Origin: CAZSSM01 sp964609385 | GTDB lineage: Bacteria > Planctomycetota > Planctomycetia > Isosphaerales > Isosphaeraceae | DNA: 64,000 nucleotides | Direction: 5' to 3' | Assembly (NCBI GenBank): GCA_964609385.1 | Contig: CAZSSM010000001.1 | Coordinates: 1 to 64,000 of the forward strand | In this document: piece by piece, positions 18,660-26,692 of the stretch | Position numbering within the stretch: the first letter of the stretch is position 1 | How the letters are laid out: each line of letters starts with the position of its first letter | Notes under the pieces: model-generated | The model's database searches: none | What the model was told of the DNA's origin: nothing | Seen by the model: the letters and a program-made list of their open reading frames with translations, nothing else | Position numbers and translations under genes: made by a program

Positions 18660-20300
18660 ATGACCGCTCGTTTCCGGATCCTTGTGACCGACAAACTAGC
18701 CCCCGAGGGCTTGGATGTGCTCCGCTCGGCCGATCCCTTCGAGGTCGTCGAAGCGCCCGAATTGGCCAAGGACCCCGATGCGCTTCGGGCCGCGTTGCGC
18801 GACGCCGACGGGATCGCGGTGCGGTCAGGAACGCAACTGACCGCCGAGATCCTCGAAGGGCAGGAGCGGCTCCGTGCGATCGTCCGGGCTGGCGTGGGCA
18901 TCGACAACATCGATGTCAAGGCGGCCACCCGTCGCGGGATCGTTGTGATGAACACGCCAGGTGGGAACACGATTTCCACCGCCGAACTCACGATTGCGTT
19001 GTTGCTGAGCTTGGTCCGACACACACCCAAGGCTCATGCCAGCCTGATCGAAGGGCGTTGGGAGCGTAGTCAGCTCAGTGGAACCCAATTGGCCGGCAAG
19101 ACGATCGCCGTGATCGGCTTGGGGCGCGTCGGTCAGGCTGTGGCCACCCGCGCCTTGGCCTTCGAAATGACCGTATTGGGTTACGACCCGTTCCTTTCCA
19201 GCGAGCGGGCCAGCGAATTAGGCATCGAACTCGTCGCCGACCTCAACGATCTCTGGGTGCGTGCCGACGTGATCACGTTGCACGTCCCTTTAACCAATGA
19301 GACACGGAATCTTATTGGTGCAGAACAAATCGCCAAGATGCGCCCGAATGTCCGGATCATCAACTGTGCCCGGGGCGGCCTCATCGACGAGCAGGCCCTC
19401 TGCGAGGCGTTGGATGATGGAAAGGTTGCCGGCGCGGCCTTCGACGTCTTCGATCCCGAGCCGCCACCGGCCGATCACCCCCTGATCGGTCATCCCAAGG
19501 TCGTCGTGACGCCGCACTTAGGCGCCTCGACCAAGGAAGCACAGGTCAATGTGGCCGTCGAGGCGGCGCGGTTGTTGACCGACTATTTAGTCCATGGAAA
19601 GGTCCGGTTCGCGGCCAACATGGCCGCGCTCGATCAGGCCCAACTGGATGACCTTCGGAGCTACATCGACCTGACCCGTCGACTCGGCATGCTCCACGCT
19701 CAGATGGATCGGGGCGCCGTCAAGTCGGTGACCCTGAATTATCGGGGCGAGGTTGCTGGACGCGACACGCACCTGCTGACGTCCAGCTTCGCCGCCGGTT
19801 GGCTGGAATCCGCGCTGGAGGAGCAGGTCAATTTGGTCAATGCGCCGGTCTTGGCCCGCGAACGCGGCGTCCATATCACCGAAACGACGAGCCGCGACAC
19901 GATCGACTTCGGCACCCTGATTGCCACCGAGGTCGAGACCGATTCGAAGTCCTACACCGCCTCGGGTACGCTCTTCGGCGACCGTTACCTGCGATTGGTC
20001 CGCCTGGGGCCGTACCGACTCGACGCCCACCTCGACGGAACCTTGCTGATCTTCACCCACCGCGACCGACCCGGCCTAATCGGCCAGATCGGCACATTAC
20101 TCGGGCAACACGACGTCAATATCGCCCAAATGAACGTCGGTCGTGAGGCCCCCGGCGGTGAGGCGATCGCCGTGCTCAACATCGACAGCGTCCCTAGTCC
20201 CGAGGCGCTCGAGGCCGTCCGCGCATGCCCCGACCTCAAGAGCCTCAGCGTCATCGAACTGCCGCCCATCGACTCCCTGCCATCCTGGCTGAGCAGTTGA
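18660..20300 (+). CDS. serA: D-3-phosphoglycerate dehydrogenase
   Basis: SerA oxidises 3-phosphoglycerate to 3-phosphohydroxypyruvate with NAD, the first step of serine synthesis. The protein has 546 residues from the ATG at 18660. The catalytic domain has VRSGTQL, VGIDNIDV, the Rossmann GLGRVGQAVA, the NCARGG motif with its arginine, and the histidine in TPHLGAST. The C-terminal half carries the intervening ASB-like domain and an ACT domain (about residues 470-546, IFTHRDRPGLIG), as in the long bacterial form that can be inhibited by serine. It follows the aminotransferase gene, forming a serine synthesis pair. Confidence 0.95.
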   Translation: MTARFRILVTDKLAPEGLDVLRSADPFEVVEAPELAKDPDALRAALRDADGIAVRSGTQLTAEILEGQERLRAIVRAGVGIDNIDVKAATRRGIVVMNTPGGNTISTAELTIALLLSLVRHTPKAHASLIEGRWERSQLSGTQLAGKTIAVIGLGRVGQAVATRALAFEMTVLGYDPFLSSERASELGIELVADLNDLWVRADVITLHVPLTNETRNLIGAEQIAKMRPNVRIINCARGGLIDEQALCEALDDGKVAGAAFDVFDPEPPPADHPLIGHPKVVVTPHLGASTKEAQVNVAVEAARLLTDYLVHGKVRFAANMAALDQAQLDDLRSYIDLTRRLGMLHAQMDRGAVKSVTLNYRGEVAGRDTHLLTSSFAAGWLESALEEQVNLVNAPVLARERGVHITETTSRDTIDFGTLIATEVETDSKSYTASGTLFGDRYLRLVRLGPYRLDAHLDGTLLIFTHRDRPGLIGQIGTLLGQHDVNIAQMNVGREAPGGEAIAVLNIDSVPSPEALEAVRACPDLKSLSVIELPPIDSLPSWLSS

Positions 20301-20355
20301 CGGATCGGTCCTTTTTTGGCCAAGCGAGAACAGGCTTGGATGGCCCCTCTTACTC

Positions 20356-21570
20356 ATGGATATGAGCGACGATCGAGCGCGGATCCTCGCGCAACTCGAC
20401 CGGATCGCCCCGGAGCTGACGACAATCCGTCGTCATCTCCATGCCCATCCGGAACTCAGCGGTGCGGAGTTCGCCACAACACGGTTCCTCCGCGATCGGC
20501 TCGATCTGGAGGGACTCGACCTCCGCATACCCAAATCGGGTCGCGGTCTCGTCGTCGAGCCATTGGACAGCGAACAGGGTTCGGGTCCGTTGATCGCGCT
20601 CCGAGGGGACATCGACGCTCTGCCGATCCTCGAGGTCGATGACGGCCGACCCTATCGCTCAATCATCGATGGACAAATGCACGCCTGTGGCCACGACGCT
20701 CACACCACGATGGCTCTGGGTGCGGTGCTTGCCCTCCATGCAGTGCATCGCGACCTGGTTGACCCGCCACGCTGGCGGGCGATCTTTCAGCCGGCCGAGG
20801 AGATCTCACAAGGCGCCCGGGATATGGTCGAGGCCGGGGCCATCGACGGGGTCGCCGCAATCCTTGCTTTACACGTCGATCCGAGCCGTCCCGTTGGCGC
20901 GATCGGCCACCGCGCAGGGGTCATGACTGCCTACTGTCAAGAACTCCAGATCGATATCCAGGGCCGGGGAGGACATGCTGCGCGACCGCACGAGGCGGTT
21001 GATCCGGTTCACGTCGCCGCGATCCTGTTGACACAGGCCTATCAGCTTGTGCCGCGCGCCATCGATGCCCGACACGCTGTTGTCCTGACCTTCGGTGTGC
21101 TCCAAGCCGGCCAGACGGCCAATGTCATCCCCGACTCCGCCTCGCTCCGCGGGACGCTCCGGACCTTCTGCCCCGACGCTCGCGATCGCCTCTTGGAACG
21201 ACTCGAGGCTCTGACGCGCGGTGTTGCCGAATCGACCGACGCTGAGGTCCGCTTGACCCTCAAGACGCGAACCGATGCGGTCCGCAACGACCCGACTTTA
21301 ACAGAGACTTGGATCGCGTCGGCCCGCAACCTGCCCGAAATCGATGCGATTCAGCCGATCACCGAGCCGAGCCTGGGCGCCGAGGACTTCGCGGCCTATC
21401 TGGGAAGTTGCCCAGGCGCCCTGCTCCGACTCGGCGCCGCACCGCCAGGCTCTTCACCGGCACCACCGCTGCATTCACCCCATTTCGATATTGACGAGGC
21501 CGCGCTGATGCTCGGATCGAGATTGCTCATCGCCGGGACTCTGGCGGCCCATCGTCTAATGAATGTCTAA
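20356..21570 (+). CDS. M20 family amidohydrolase (N-acyl amino acid / hippurate hydrolase type)
   Basis: This is a 404-residue metallohydrolase of the M20D group that cleaves N-acyl amino acids or similar amides. Metal ligands are visible in HACGHDAHTT, in QPAEE and in the late SLGAEDFA. The dimerisation domain lies at about residues 190-300 (QGRGGHAARPH). The start at 20356 is followed by a second ATG two codons on. It lies 55 bases after serA on the same strand. The substrate cannot be read from sequence. Confidence 0.9.
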   Translation: MDMSDDRARILAQLDRIAPELTTIRRHLHAHPELSGAEFATTRFLRDRLDLEGLDLRIPKSGRGLVVEPLDSEQGSGPLIALRGDIDALPILEVDDGRPYRSIIDGQMHACGHDAHTTMALGAVLALHAVHRDLVDPPRWRAIFQPAEEISQGARDMVEAGAIDGVAAILALHVDPSRPVGAIGHRAGVMTAYCQELQIDIQGRGGHAARPHEAVDPVHVAAILLTQAYQLVPRAIDARHAVVLTFGVLQAGQTANVIPDSASLRGTLRTFCPDARDRLLERLEALTRGVAESTDAEVRLTLKTRTDAVRNDPTLTETWIASARNLPEIDAIQPITEPSLGAEDFAAYLGSCPGALLRLGAAPPGSSPAPPLHSPHFDIDEAALMLGSRLLIAGTLAAHRLMNV

Positions 21571-21794
21571 TCGCATAAACGCATCACAATCAAAAATTAT
21601 TTGCAAGAAACTGTCTTCGATAGAATAGACTGGCCGTCTGTCAACGACCGATCCGGACCGCTACACGCTGCAAAGGCTCAGTCACCCCAAAGCACAAGTC
21701 ATTCAATAAAGAAAATTGATCAACCAAAATATACCGCTATTAAAAGGTGGATAAAATTGCGAAGATAAATACTAAAAAGACCAACACGATCATA

Positions 21795-22769
21795 TCAAGG
21801 CGTAACAGTGGGTTCGGGAAGCAGTTGGACCGGTGGGATCATACGGATGATGCCAGGCTGGGCCTGTTCGGCTCGGTCACGGGCGGCCTGGGCGTCCTCG
21901 GGGCGATCGAGCAGGTCGAGAGTCTGGGCGCGTCGAAGGAGTGCTAGGGGATCGTCGGGGTCGCTCTGGAGGGTGATCTCGAAGTCCTCAAGGGCGTCGT
22001 CAAAGCGTCGGAGGATCAGCCGGAGCGTGCCGCGGTTGGAGTGGAGATCGGGGTTGCCGGGGTCGAGTTCCAGAGCGCTGTCGTAGTTATCCAACGCCTC
22101 GTCGTACCGTTCGGCCAAGACCTGCATGCCTGCGAGAAAGCTCAGGACTGTCAACTGGTCTTGGGGACGCCCCTCCATTCGATCGAGGACCGTTTGCAAG
22201 AGGTCAGCCGACTCACCGTAACGACCGAGCGACGCCTCCGCGCTGGCCAAGGAGGTGAGCAACTGCGGATTATCGGGCGTCCAAGTAAGGGCTTCCTGAT
22301 AGAGCGCGATAGCCTCCTCGAACTCCTGGGCGAGCTGAGCGGCGGTGGCCTGCGCATCGAGCTGCTGGGCCCGCTCCTGTCGATGGATCAGCCATTGCAG
22401 GCGAAGCGTCGGCTGGATCTCGAAGGCCGCTTCGAGGTCGTCGCGGGCGTTCTCCTCGTCGTCATCCCAGGTCAGCAGGGCGCGTCGATAGCGAGCGACC
22501 CCCGACTCGGGGTCGACCTCGATGGCCTGGGTCAGCCGCGCAATGGCTTCATCGAGGCGCTCGCGATCCTGAAGCAACGCGGCCTCGTCGAGGAGCTGGG
22601 CCGACTCTTCGGCGCGGGCGATCTGGTCGGAGTTGCCTTCTCCCGAACACCCGGGAATCCCGGAGATCGTCAGCAAGACCAGGGTCGCGAGAGCGACTAC
22701 GCTTCCGATCGCTTGATGGGAAGGACGCCGTGGACCTTCACATACCGTTTCCAGGGGTTGTTTATGCAT
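21795..22769 (-). CDS. TPR-repeat lipoprotein
   Basis: The protein has 324 residues with a basic N-terminus, a hydrophobic segment and a lipobox ending in GIPGC at about residue 41, so lipid attachment in the envelope is likely. The remainder is a chain of TPR motifs, for example DPESGVARYRRALL, DNPQLLTSLASAEASLGRY and DPGNPDLHSNRGTLRL. The C-terminus ends with a proline-rich tail. It is divergent from the selenoprotein gene. The 220 bases downstream are AT-rich and hold no gene. The role is probably protein scaffolding in the envelope. Confidence 0.82.
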   Translation of the reverse strand: MHKQPLETVCEGPRRPSHQAIGSVVALATLVLLTISGIPGCSGEGNSDQIARAEESAQLLDEAALLQDRERLDEAIARLTQAIEVDPESGVARYRRALLTWDDDEENARDDLEAAFEIQPTLRLQWLIHRQERAQQLDAQATAAQLAQEFEEAIALYQEALTWTPDNPQLLTSLASAEASLGRYGESADLLQTVLDRMEGRPQDQLTVLSFLAGMQVLAERYDEALDNYDSALELDPGNPDLHSNRGTLRLILRRFDDALEDFEITLQSDPDDPLALLRRAQTLDLLDRPEDAQAARDRAEQAQPGIIRMIPPVQLLPEPTVTP

Positions 22770-22937
22770 CGGCGACCGAGCCTCCTCGATTCTGCTCTGC
22801 GAGGCGATCGAGAAACCATGGGGGACCTGGTCGACACGCGGAGCGCGTGGACCCCATCATGGACAATCGATACCGACGCGCCGAGGGCGTCGGACATTTT
22901 CCTTCGATCGCGTCTCACGAGAGAGCCCGAGACCTCC

Positions 22938-23567
22938 ATGACCCACATCAACCACGGCTCGGAATCGGACGATCCTGCGCTCCACGCGGTCTACCAAGAC
23001 TGGCGTGCCGCCAACTCGGGTCGCATGGCGATCCCGGGGATCCTCCAGTGCTTCAGCCATCGTCCGGATTTCCTTCGCGACGTGATCTCCTTCTCCGATC
23101 GCCTCCACTTCTCTGAAGGTCATCTCAGCCGTCGGCTCAAGGAGATGATCGCAACGTATGTCTCGGCCCTGAACCAGTGTCCGTACTGAACGGGCTCGCA
23201 CGGCCACTTCTTGCAGTTGCAAGAACAGGACCCGAACTCGCCAGTGCCCGACGCGTTGCGGGCGGGCGATCTCGAAGCCGCTAGGCTTGACCCGGCCGAG
23301 CATGCCTTGATGCAGTTCGTCGCAACGGTGACCCGACACGCCTACAAGGTAAGCCCGGAGGCCGTCGAGGCGCTCCGTGACTTCGGCTGGACCGAGCCCC
23401 AGATTGCCGAGTGCGTCTACATCACCGCGCTGTTCGCCTTCTTCAATCGAGTCGCTGATGCATTCGGGATCGCGCCAGAAGCTTATGGTGTCTCATCCAA
23501 TCCAGAAGAGCCATCCGACTCATCCCAAGACCTCGAAGCAGAAGATGACCCGCACGACTCGCCTTGA
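22938..23567 (+). CDS. AhpD-like alkylhydroperoxidase selenoprotein (in-frame TGA = Sec84)
   Basis: One frame runs from the ATG at 22938 to 23567, interrupted only by TGA at 23187-23189. The sequence continues in the same frame without loss of family similarity. The residues around it read C81-P-Y-TGA-T-G-S-H88, the carboxymuconolactone decarboxylase/AhpD centre CxxCxxxH, with Sec in place of the second cysteine. Glu69 lies 12 residues before Cys81, the same spacing as Glu118 and Cys130 of mycobacterial AhpD. A SECIS-like hairpin follows at 23208-23225. The product is 209 residues, family-sized. The likely role is thiol/selenol-dependent peroxide reduction in the cytoplasm. Standard gene calling would split or truncate it. 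A sequencing error or a pseudogene are the alternatives. Confidence 0.85.
23208..23225 (+). promoter_or_regulatory. bacterial SECIS-like hairpin
   Basis: UUCUUGC, loop AGUU, GCAAGAA form a perfect 7-bp stem. The loop G at 23216 lies 26 bases after the TGA at 23187-23189. Bacterial SECIS elements are hairpins inside the coding region with a G in the first two loop positions, roughly 16-37 bases from the UGA, so all criteria are met. It would bind SelB. Confidence 0.8.
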
Positions 23568-23746
23568 CACGCCAATGCGACGACCTGGGCAGCGATCTCT
23601 GGCTGATTGAGGACCGCACGGATCGAGGTGATCTCGTCCTCTGAGAAGATTGGGGTGTTCTCGTGCAAGAGACTCAAAAGATTGAGGCGGATCTGATCAC
23701 GGCTTAGCTTGAACAGGGGGTTTGTGTCGTCCATAGGCGGCGTCAT
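23483..23746 (-). CDS. possible small hypothetical protein overlapping selenoprotein 3' end
   Basis: This frame of 87 codons has an N-terminal part with plausible amphipathic helices (LSRDQIRLNLLSLL, DEITSIRAVL). Its last 28 codons are antisense to the selenoprotein tail and are low-complexity. The ATG at 23734 is an alternative start. No ribosome binding site is clear and no family is recognised. It may be spurious. Confidence 0.3.
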   Translation of the reverse strand: MTPPMDDTNPLFKLSRDQIRLNLLSLLHENTPIFSEDEITSIRAVLNQPEIAAQVVALACQGESCGSSSASRSWDESDGSSGLDETP

Positions 23747-24088
23747 CCGTCGTGCTCACTGAGGCATGAAGAAAGCGGGAATCGATCGTTTTCGAAACGC
23801 GTTGTGCCTGTCGAGGTCCGAGGGCGGAAGCAGGTCAGTGAGGCTCGCGGGATAAAGCAGGAGATTGTTCCCGTGATGCTGCCCAATTCACGACGATCGA
23901 ACTTTAGTTTAACACACCGGACCGCCATCACTTACTGCTGTCAGTTCACCTACAAAAATCGTTTTCATGATAAGCGGGTCTGCTCATGCGCGACAAAGCG
24001 AGGCGATAAAACAAAACACCATTGTTTTTATAATTTGACCGTTTCGTTCCATAAAATCATCTATCAGAGCGAGAAAGCGAGTTGGACT
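23747..24088. other. AT-richer intergenic region before pxp operon
   Basis: No gene is supported in these 342 bases. The last 100 bases are AT-rich relative to the surroundings and hold a TATAAT at 24029-24034, 55 bases before the pxpB start. A good -35 is lacking. This is the best candidate promoter for pxpBAC. Confidence 0.4.
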
Positions 24089-24766
24089 GTGATCGGACTG
24101 GAACCGCTGGGTGATCGCGCGATCCTGATCTGGTTTGAAGATCAGGATACTGCATTGCGGTGGGCCGATTCATTTCGGATGGCCTGCCCGGATCCTCCCG
24201 AGGCTTGTGAGGCGGTCCCGGTCTATCGGGTTGTTGCGGTTCACTTCGATCCGGATCAGGTCGATTTGTACGACCTGCTCGCACGCCTCGGCCAATGTGC
24301 ACCTTCTTCCAGACAGAACGTCGTTTCGCCTGAGATCGACCGGGGAACGATCACGATTCCAGTCATTTACGACGGGCCCGATCTACCAGACGTCGCGTCT
24401 CGGCTGGGCTTGAGCGTCGCGAAGGTCATCATGCGTCACCAGCAGGGCGACTACAGGGTTGAGGCAATGGGATTCGCGCCTGGTTTCGGTTACCTCGGCC
24501 CGTTGCCGACAGATCTCGGAGGCCTACCACGACGCGAGGTGCCACGGATCAAGGTGCCTGCCGGGTCCGTTGCTATGGTCGGTGGTCAGACAGCGATCTA
24601 CCCGGAAGATTCGGCGGGCGGTTGGCACATAATCGGTCGAACGACGGTCTCACTGGCCGACCCGGAACGCGAGACGTTCCTCTTCCGTGTCGGGGCACGG
24701 GTCCGGTTCGAGGCCGTTGCGGCGGAGGATCCGGGCTTCTCGACAATCCGAGCCGTCCAGTCATGA
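24089..24766 (+). CDS. pxpB: 5-oxoprolinase subunit B (KipI family)
   Basis: PxpB works with PxpA and PxpC to open 5-oxoproline to glutamate with ATP. The GTG start at 24089 gives 225 residues beginning VIGLEPLGDRAIL, the family N-terminus; the open frame upstream is not protein-like. The conserved GFAPGFGYLG and PRIKVPAGSVAMVGGQ segments are present. The stop overlaps the pxpA start (ATGA), so translation is coupled. The older KipI name reflects a Bacillus kinase-inhibitor role, but the three-subunit context points to oxoprolinase. Confidence 0.9.
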   Translation: MIGLEPLGDRAILIWFEDQDTALRWADSFRMACPDPPEACEAVPVYRVVAVHFDPDQVDLYDLLARLGQCAPSSRQNVVSPEIDRGTITIPVIYDGPDLPDVASRLGLSVAKVIMRHQQGDYRVEAMGFAPGFGYLGPLPTDLGGLPRREVPRIKVPAGSVAMVGGQTAIYPEDSAGGWHIIGRTTVSLADPERETFLFRVGARVRFEAVAAEDPGFSTIRAVQS

Positions 24767-25521
24767 TGACGGTCCCTCAACACGACCGGAGCGTTCGGTC
24801 GATTGACCTGAACGCCGATCTAGCCGAGGGTGCTGGATCGGATGCGGCTCTGTTGACTTTGGTCAGCTCGGCCAACCTAAGTTGTGGTGCGCACGCCGGT
24901 AGTCCACATACGATTCGGCAGACACTCCGGGAAGCCAAGCGTCTCGGTGTGGCCATCGGCGCCCATCCCGGCTACGCCGATCCGGTCCACTTCGGCCGAC
25001 GGCCTCAAGCGATGACGATCGATCAAGTCATCCGCCTCACTTTCGCGCAGGTGGATCAACTTAGAAAAATTTGTTATGAATTTAATCTTGAAATAAATTA
25101 CATCAAACCGCACGGCGCTCTTTACAATCAGGCGCAGATCGAATCGACCATTGCCTTGGGGATTGTCCGTGCGGCCCAACACTGTGACTTGGCACTGGTG
25201 GGCCCGCCCCACTCGATCCTTCAGGAGGAAGCGAAACGTGCTGGGATTCCCTTCGTGGCCGAGGGGTTTCCTGACCGACGTTACCGACCCAATGGCACGC
25301 TTGTCCCTCGAGGCCAGCCAGGAGCCTTGTTGCACGATCCTGATGACGTTCGCGATCAGGTTGTCCGATTAGTCGCGGACGAGACCATCGAGACGCTTTG
25401 TCTGCATGGCGATCATCCTGAGGCGATCATGCTGGCCGGGCTCGTCCGCGAGACCCTCGAGCACGTGGGCGTGCGTGTCCAAAGCCCTTGGAGCGATCGG
25501 GATGGGCCTCCGCGTCCTTGA
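24763..25521 (+). CDS. pxpA: 5-oxoprolinase subunit A (LamB/YcsF family)
   Basis: The protein has 252 residues. The N-terminal IDLNADLAEG and the following SANLSCGAHAG are signature segments of the family, and GAHPGYAD and YIKPHGALYNQ follow. The C-terminal ETLCLHGDHPEAI is also conserved. Two ATGs (24763, 24766) overlap the pxpB stop. A short run at about 25060-25105 is AT-rich, unlike the rest of the gene. It forms the ATP-dependent 5-oxoprolinase with its neighbours. Confidence 0.93.
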   Translation: MMTVPQHDRSVRSIDLNADLAEGAGSDAALLTLVSSANLSCGAHAGSPHTIRQTLREAKRLGVAIGAHPGYADPVHFGRRPQAMTIDQVIRLTFAQVDQLRKICYEFNLEINYIKPHGALYNQAQIESTIALGIVRAAQHCDLALVGPPHSILQEEAKRAGIPFVAEGFPDRRYRPNGTLVPRGQPGALLHDPDDVRDQVVRLVADETIETLCLHGDHPEAIMLAGLVRETLEHVGVRVQSPWSDRDGPPRP

Positions 25522-26575
25522 TTCGGGACTCTTCACGACCGTCCAAGATCGAGGACGGCCGGGTCGTCGACGCTTCGGAGTCCCTCCTGGCGGGGCGTTC
25601 GATTTGTCAGCGTTTACCTTGGCCAACGCGCTGGTTGGTAACGATCCGCATGCCTCAGCGCTCGAATTGACGATCCGGGGCGGAATCTATCGGGCCGAGA
25701 CATCGATGGCCCTGGCCTTAACCGGCGCGCCGATGCCGGCCCGGATCCTCGATCGTGGTGGCCCTTCGATCAATGAAATCGTTACGATCCCCGGCTCCTT
25801 CACGTTGGAGCCCGGCGATCGCCTTGAGCTAGGGACGACCCAACGCGGGGCCCGTACCTACTTGGCGGTCCGCGGTGGTTGGCGGACGACGATTCGTTGG
25901 GGGAGCCGATCGAGTGAGAAACCGATCTCCGATGGTCAACTCCTTGAGGCGGAACCGGGGCGAACCTGGCGACGCGTCCCGTCGTGGTGTGCCTGGCCGA
26001 TCCCTGCGCCCGGGAGCATCGTGACCATTCATGCCATGGACGGTCTGGACGGTCCCGAGCTGTTCGCTCCGAACGCGGGTCGGCCACGCGATTGGTCGGG
26101 GCTGGTCCTGCGGGTGACGTCGAGGAGCAATCGCGCGGGGCTTGGACTACAGATTGAGCGGAATGGTGATGGCCCGTTTTGGGGTCCCTCGGCGGATCGA
26201 TCCTCGATGCCGGTCATTCCGGGTACGCTCCAAGTGACCGGAGGCCGGTTGGTTCTGTTAGGGCCGGGCTGCGGGACAACCGGTGGCTATCGACAGGTTG
26301 CCCAAGTGCTCACGCCCGACCTGTCGAGTCTGGCTCAGGCAGCCCCAGGGTCCCGATTGCGCCTGGTCCGTGTCTCTTGGGAAGAGGCCTGTCGTCGTGA
26401 TGCGGTCTTCCGTAAGCAGCTTGCCAGGATCGAATCGTTGGGTCGGCGAATGAACGAGGCGATCCGAAACGAGTCGAACGAGCGAGCTGCCCAGATGCTC
26501 GGTCCTTTGAGTCCCCAGCGCGACGGGAACCGTTCGGGTCCAAGTCCGCTTGTCGGAGTGGGTCAGTTGCTGTAG
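25502..26575 (+). CDS. pxpC: 5-oxoprolinase subunit C (KipA family)
   Basis: The ATG at 25502 gives 357 residues beginning MGLRVLDSGLFTTVQDRGRPG, typical of biotin-dependent carboxyltransferase-like KipA/PxpC. GVPPGGAFD and the later GDGPFWGP and GTLQVTGGRLVLLGPGCGTTGGY blocks are conserved. It overlaps the end of pxpA by 20 bases. The C-terminal 50 residues are polar and poorly conserved. It completes the oxoprolinase operon. Confidence 0.92.
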   Translation: MGLRVLDSGLFTTVQDRGRPGRRRFGVPPGGAFDLSAFTLANALVGNDPHASALELTIRGGIYRAETSMALALTGAPMPARILDRGGPSINEIVTIPGSFTLEPGDRLELGTTQRGARTYLAVRGGWRTTIRWGSRSSEKPISDGQLLEAEPGRTWRRVPSWCAWPIPAPGSIVTIHAMDGLDGPELFAPNAGRPRDWSGLVLRVTSRSNRAGLGLQIERNGDGPFWGPSADRSSMPVIPGTLQVTGGRLVLLGPGCGTTGGYRQVAQVLTPDLSSLAQAAPGSRLRLVRVSWEEACRRDAVFRKQLARIESLGRRMNEAIRNESNERAAQMLGPLSPQRDGNRSGPSPLVGVGQLL

Positions 26576-26692
26576 ATCGAACCGGGATCGCCGATCGAAG
26601 GGCACTATGAAGCGGACAACCGACGGTCAAAGGCGGAGCGGCGGGGTTGGTCGGGACCGGGACCGCGTGTCCCAAGGTGACGGGGAATACCT

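Noticed and set aside
22041..23189. 382-codon frame ending at the TGA at 23189
   Set aside because: Only its last part is real (selenoprotein residues 1-83). The earlier part is antisense to the TPR lipoprotein gene.
23187..23189. TGA as an ordinary stop or a pseudogene mutation
   Set aside because: The frame, the family motif and the spacing continue unchanged after it, and a SECIS-like hairpin follows. A mutation cannot be fully excluded without reads.
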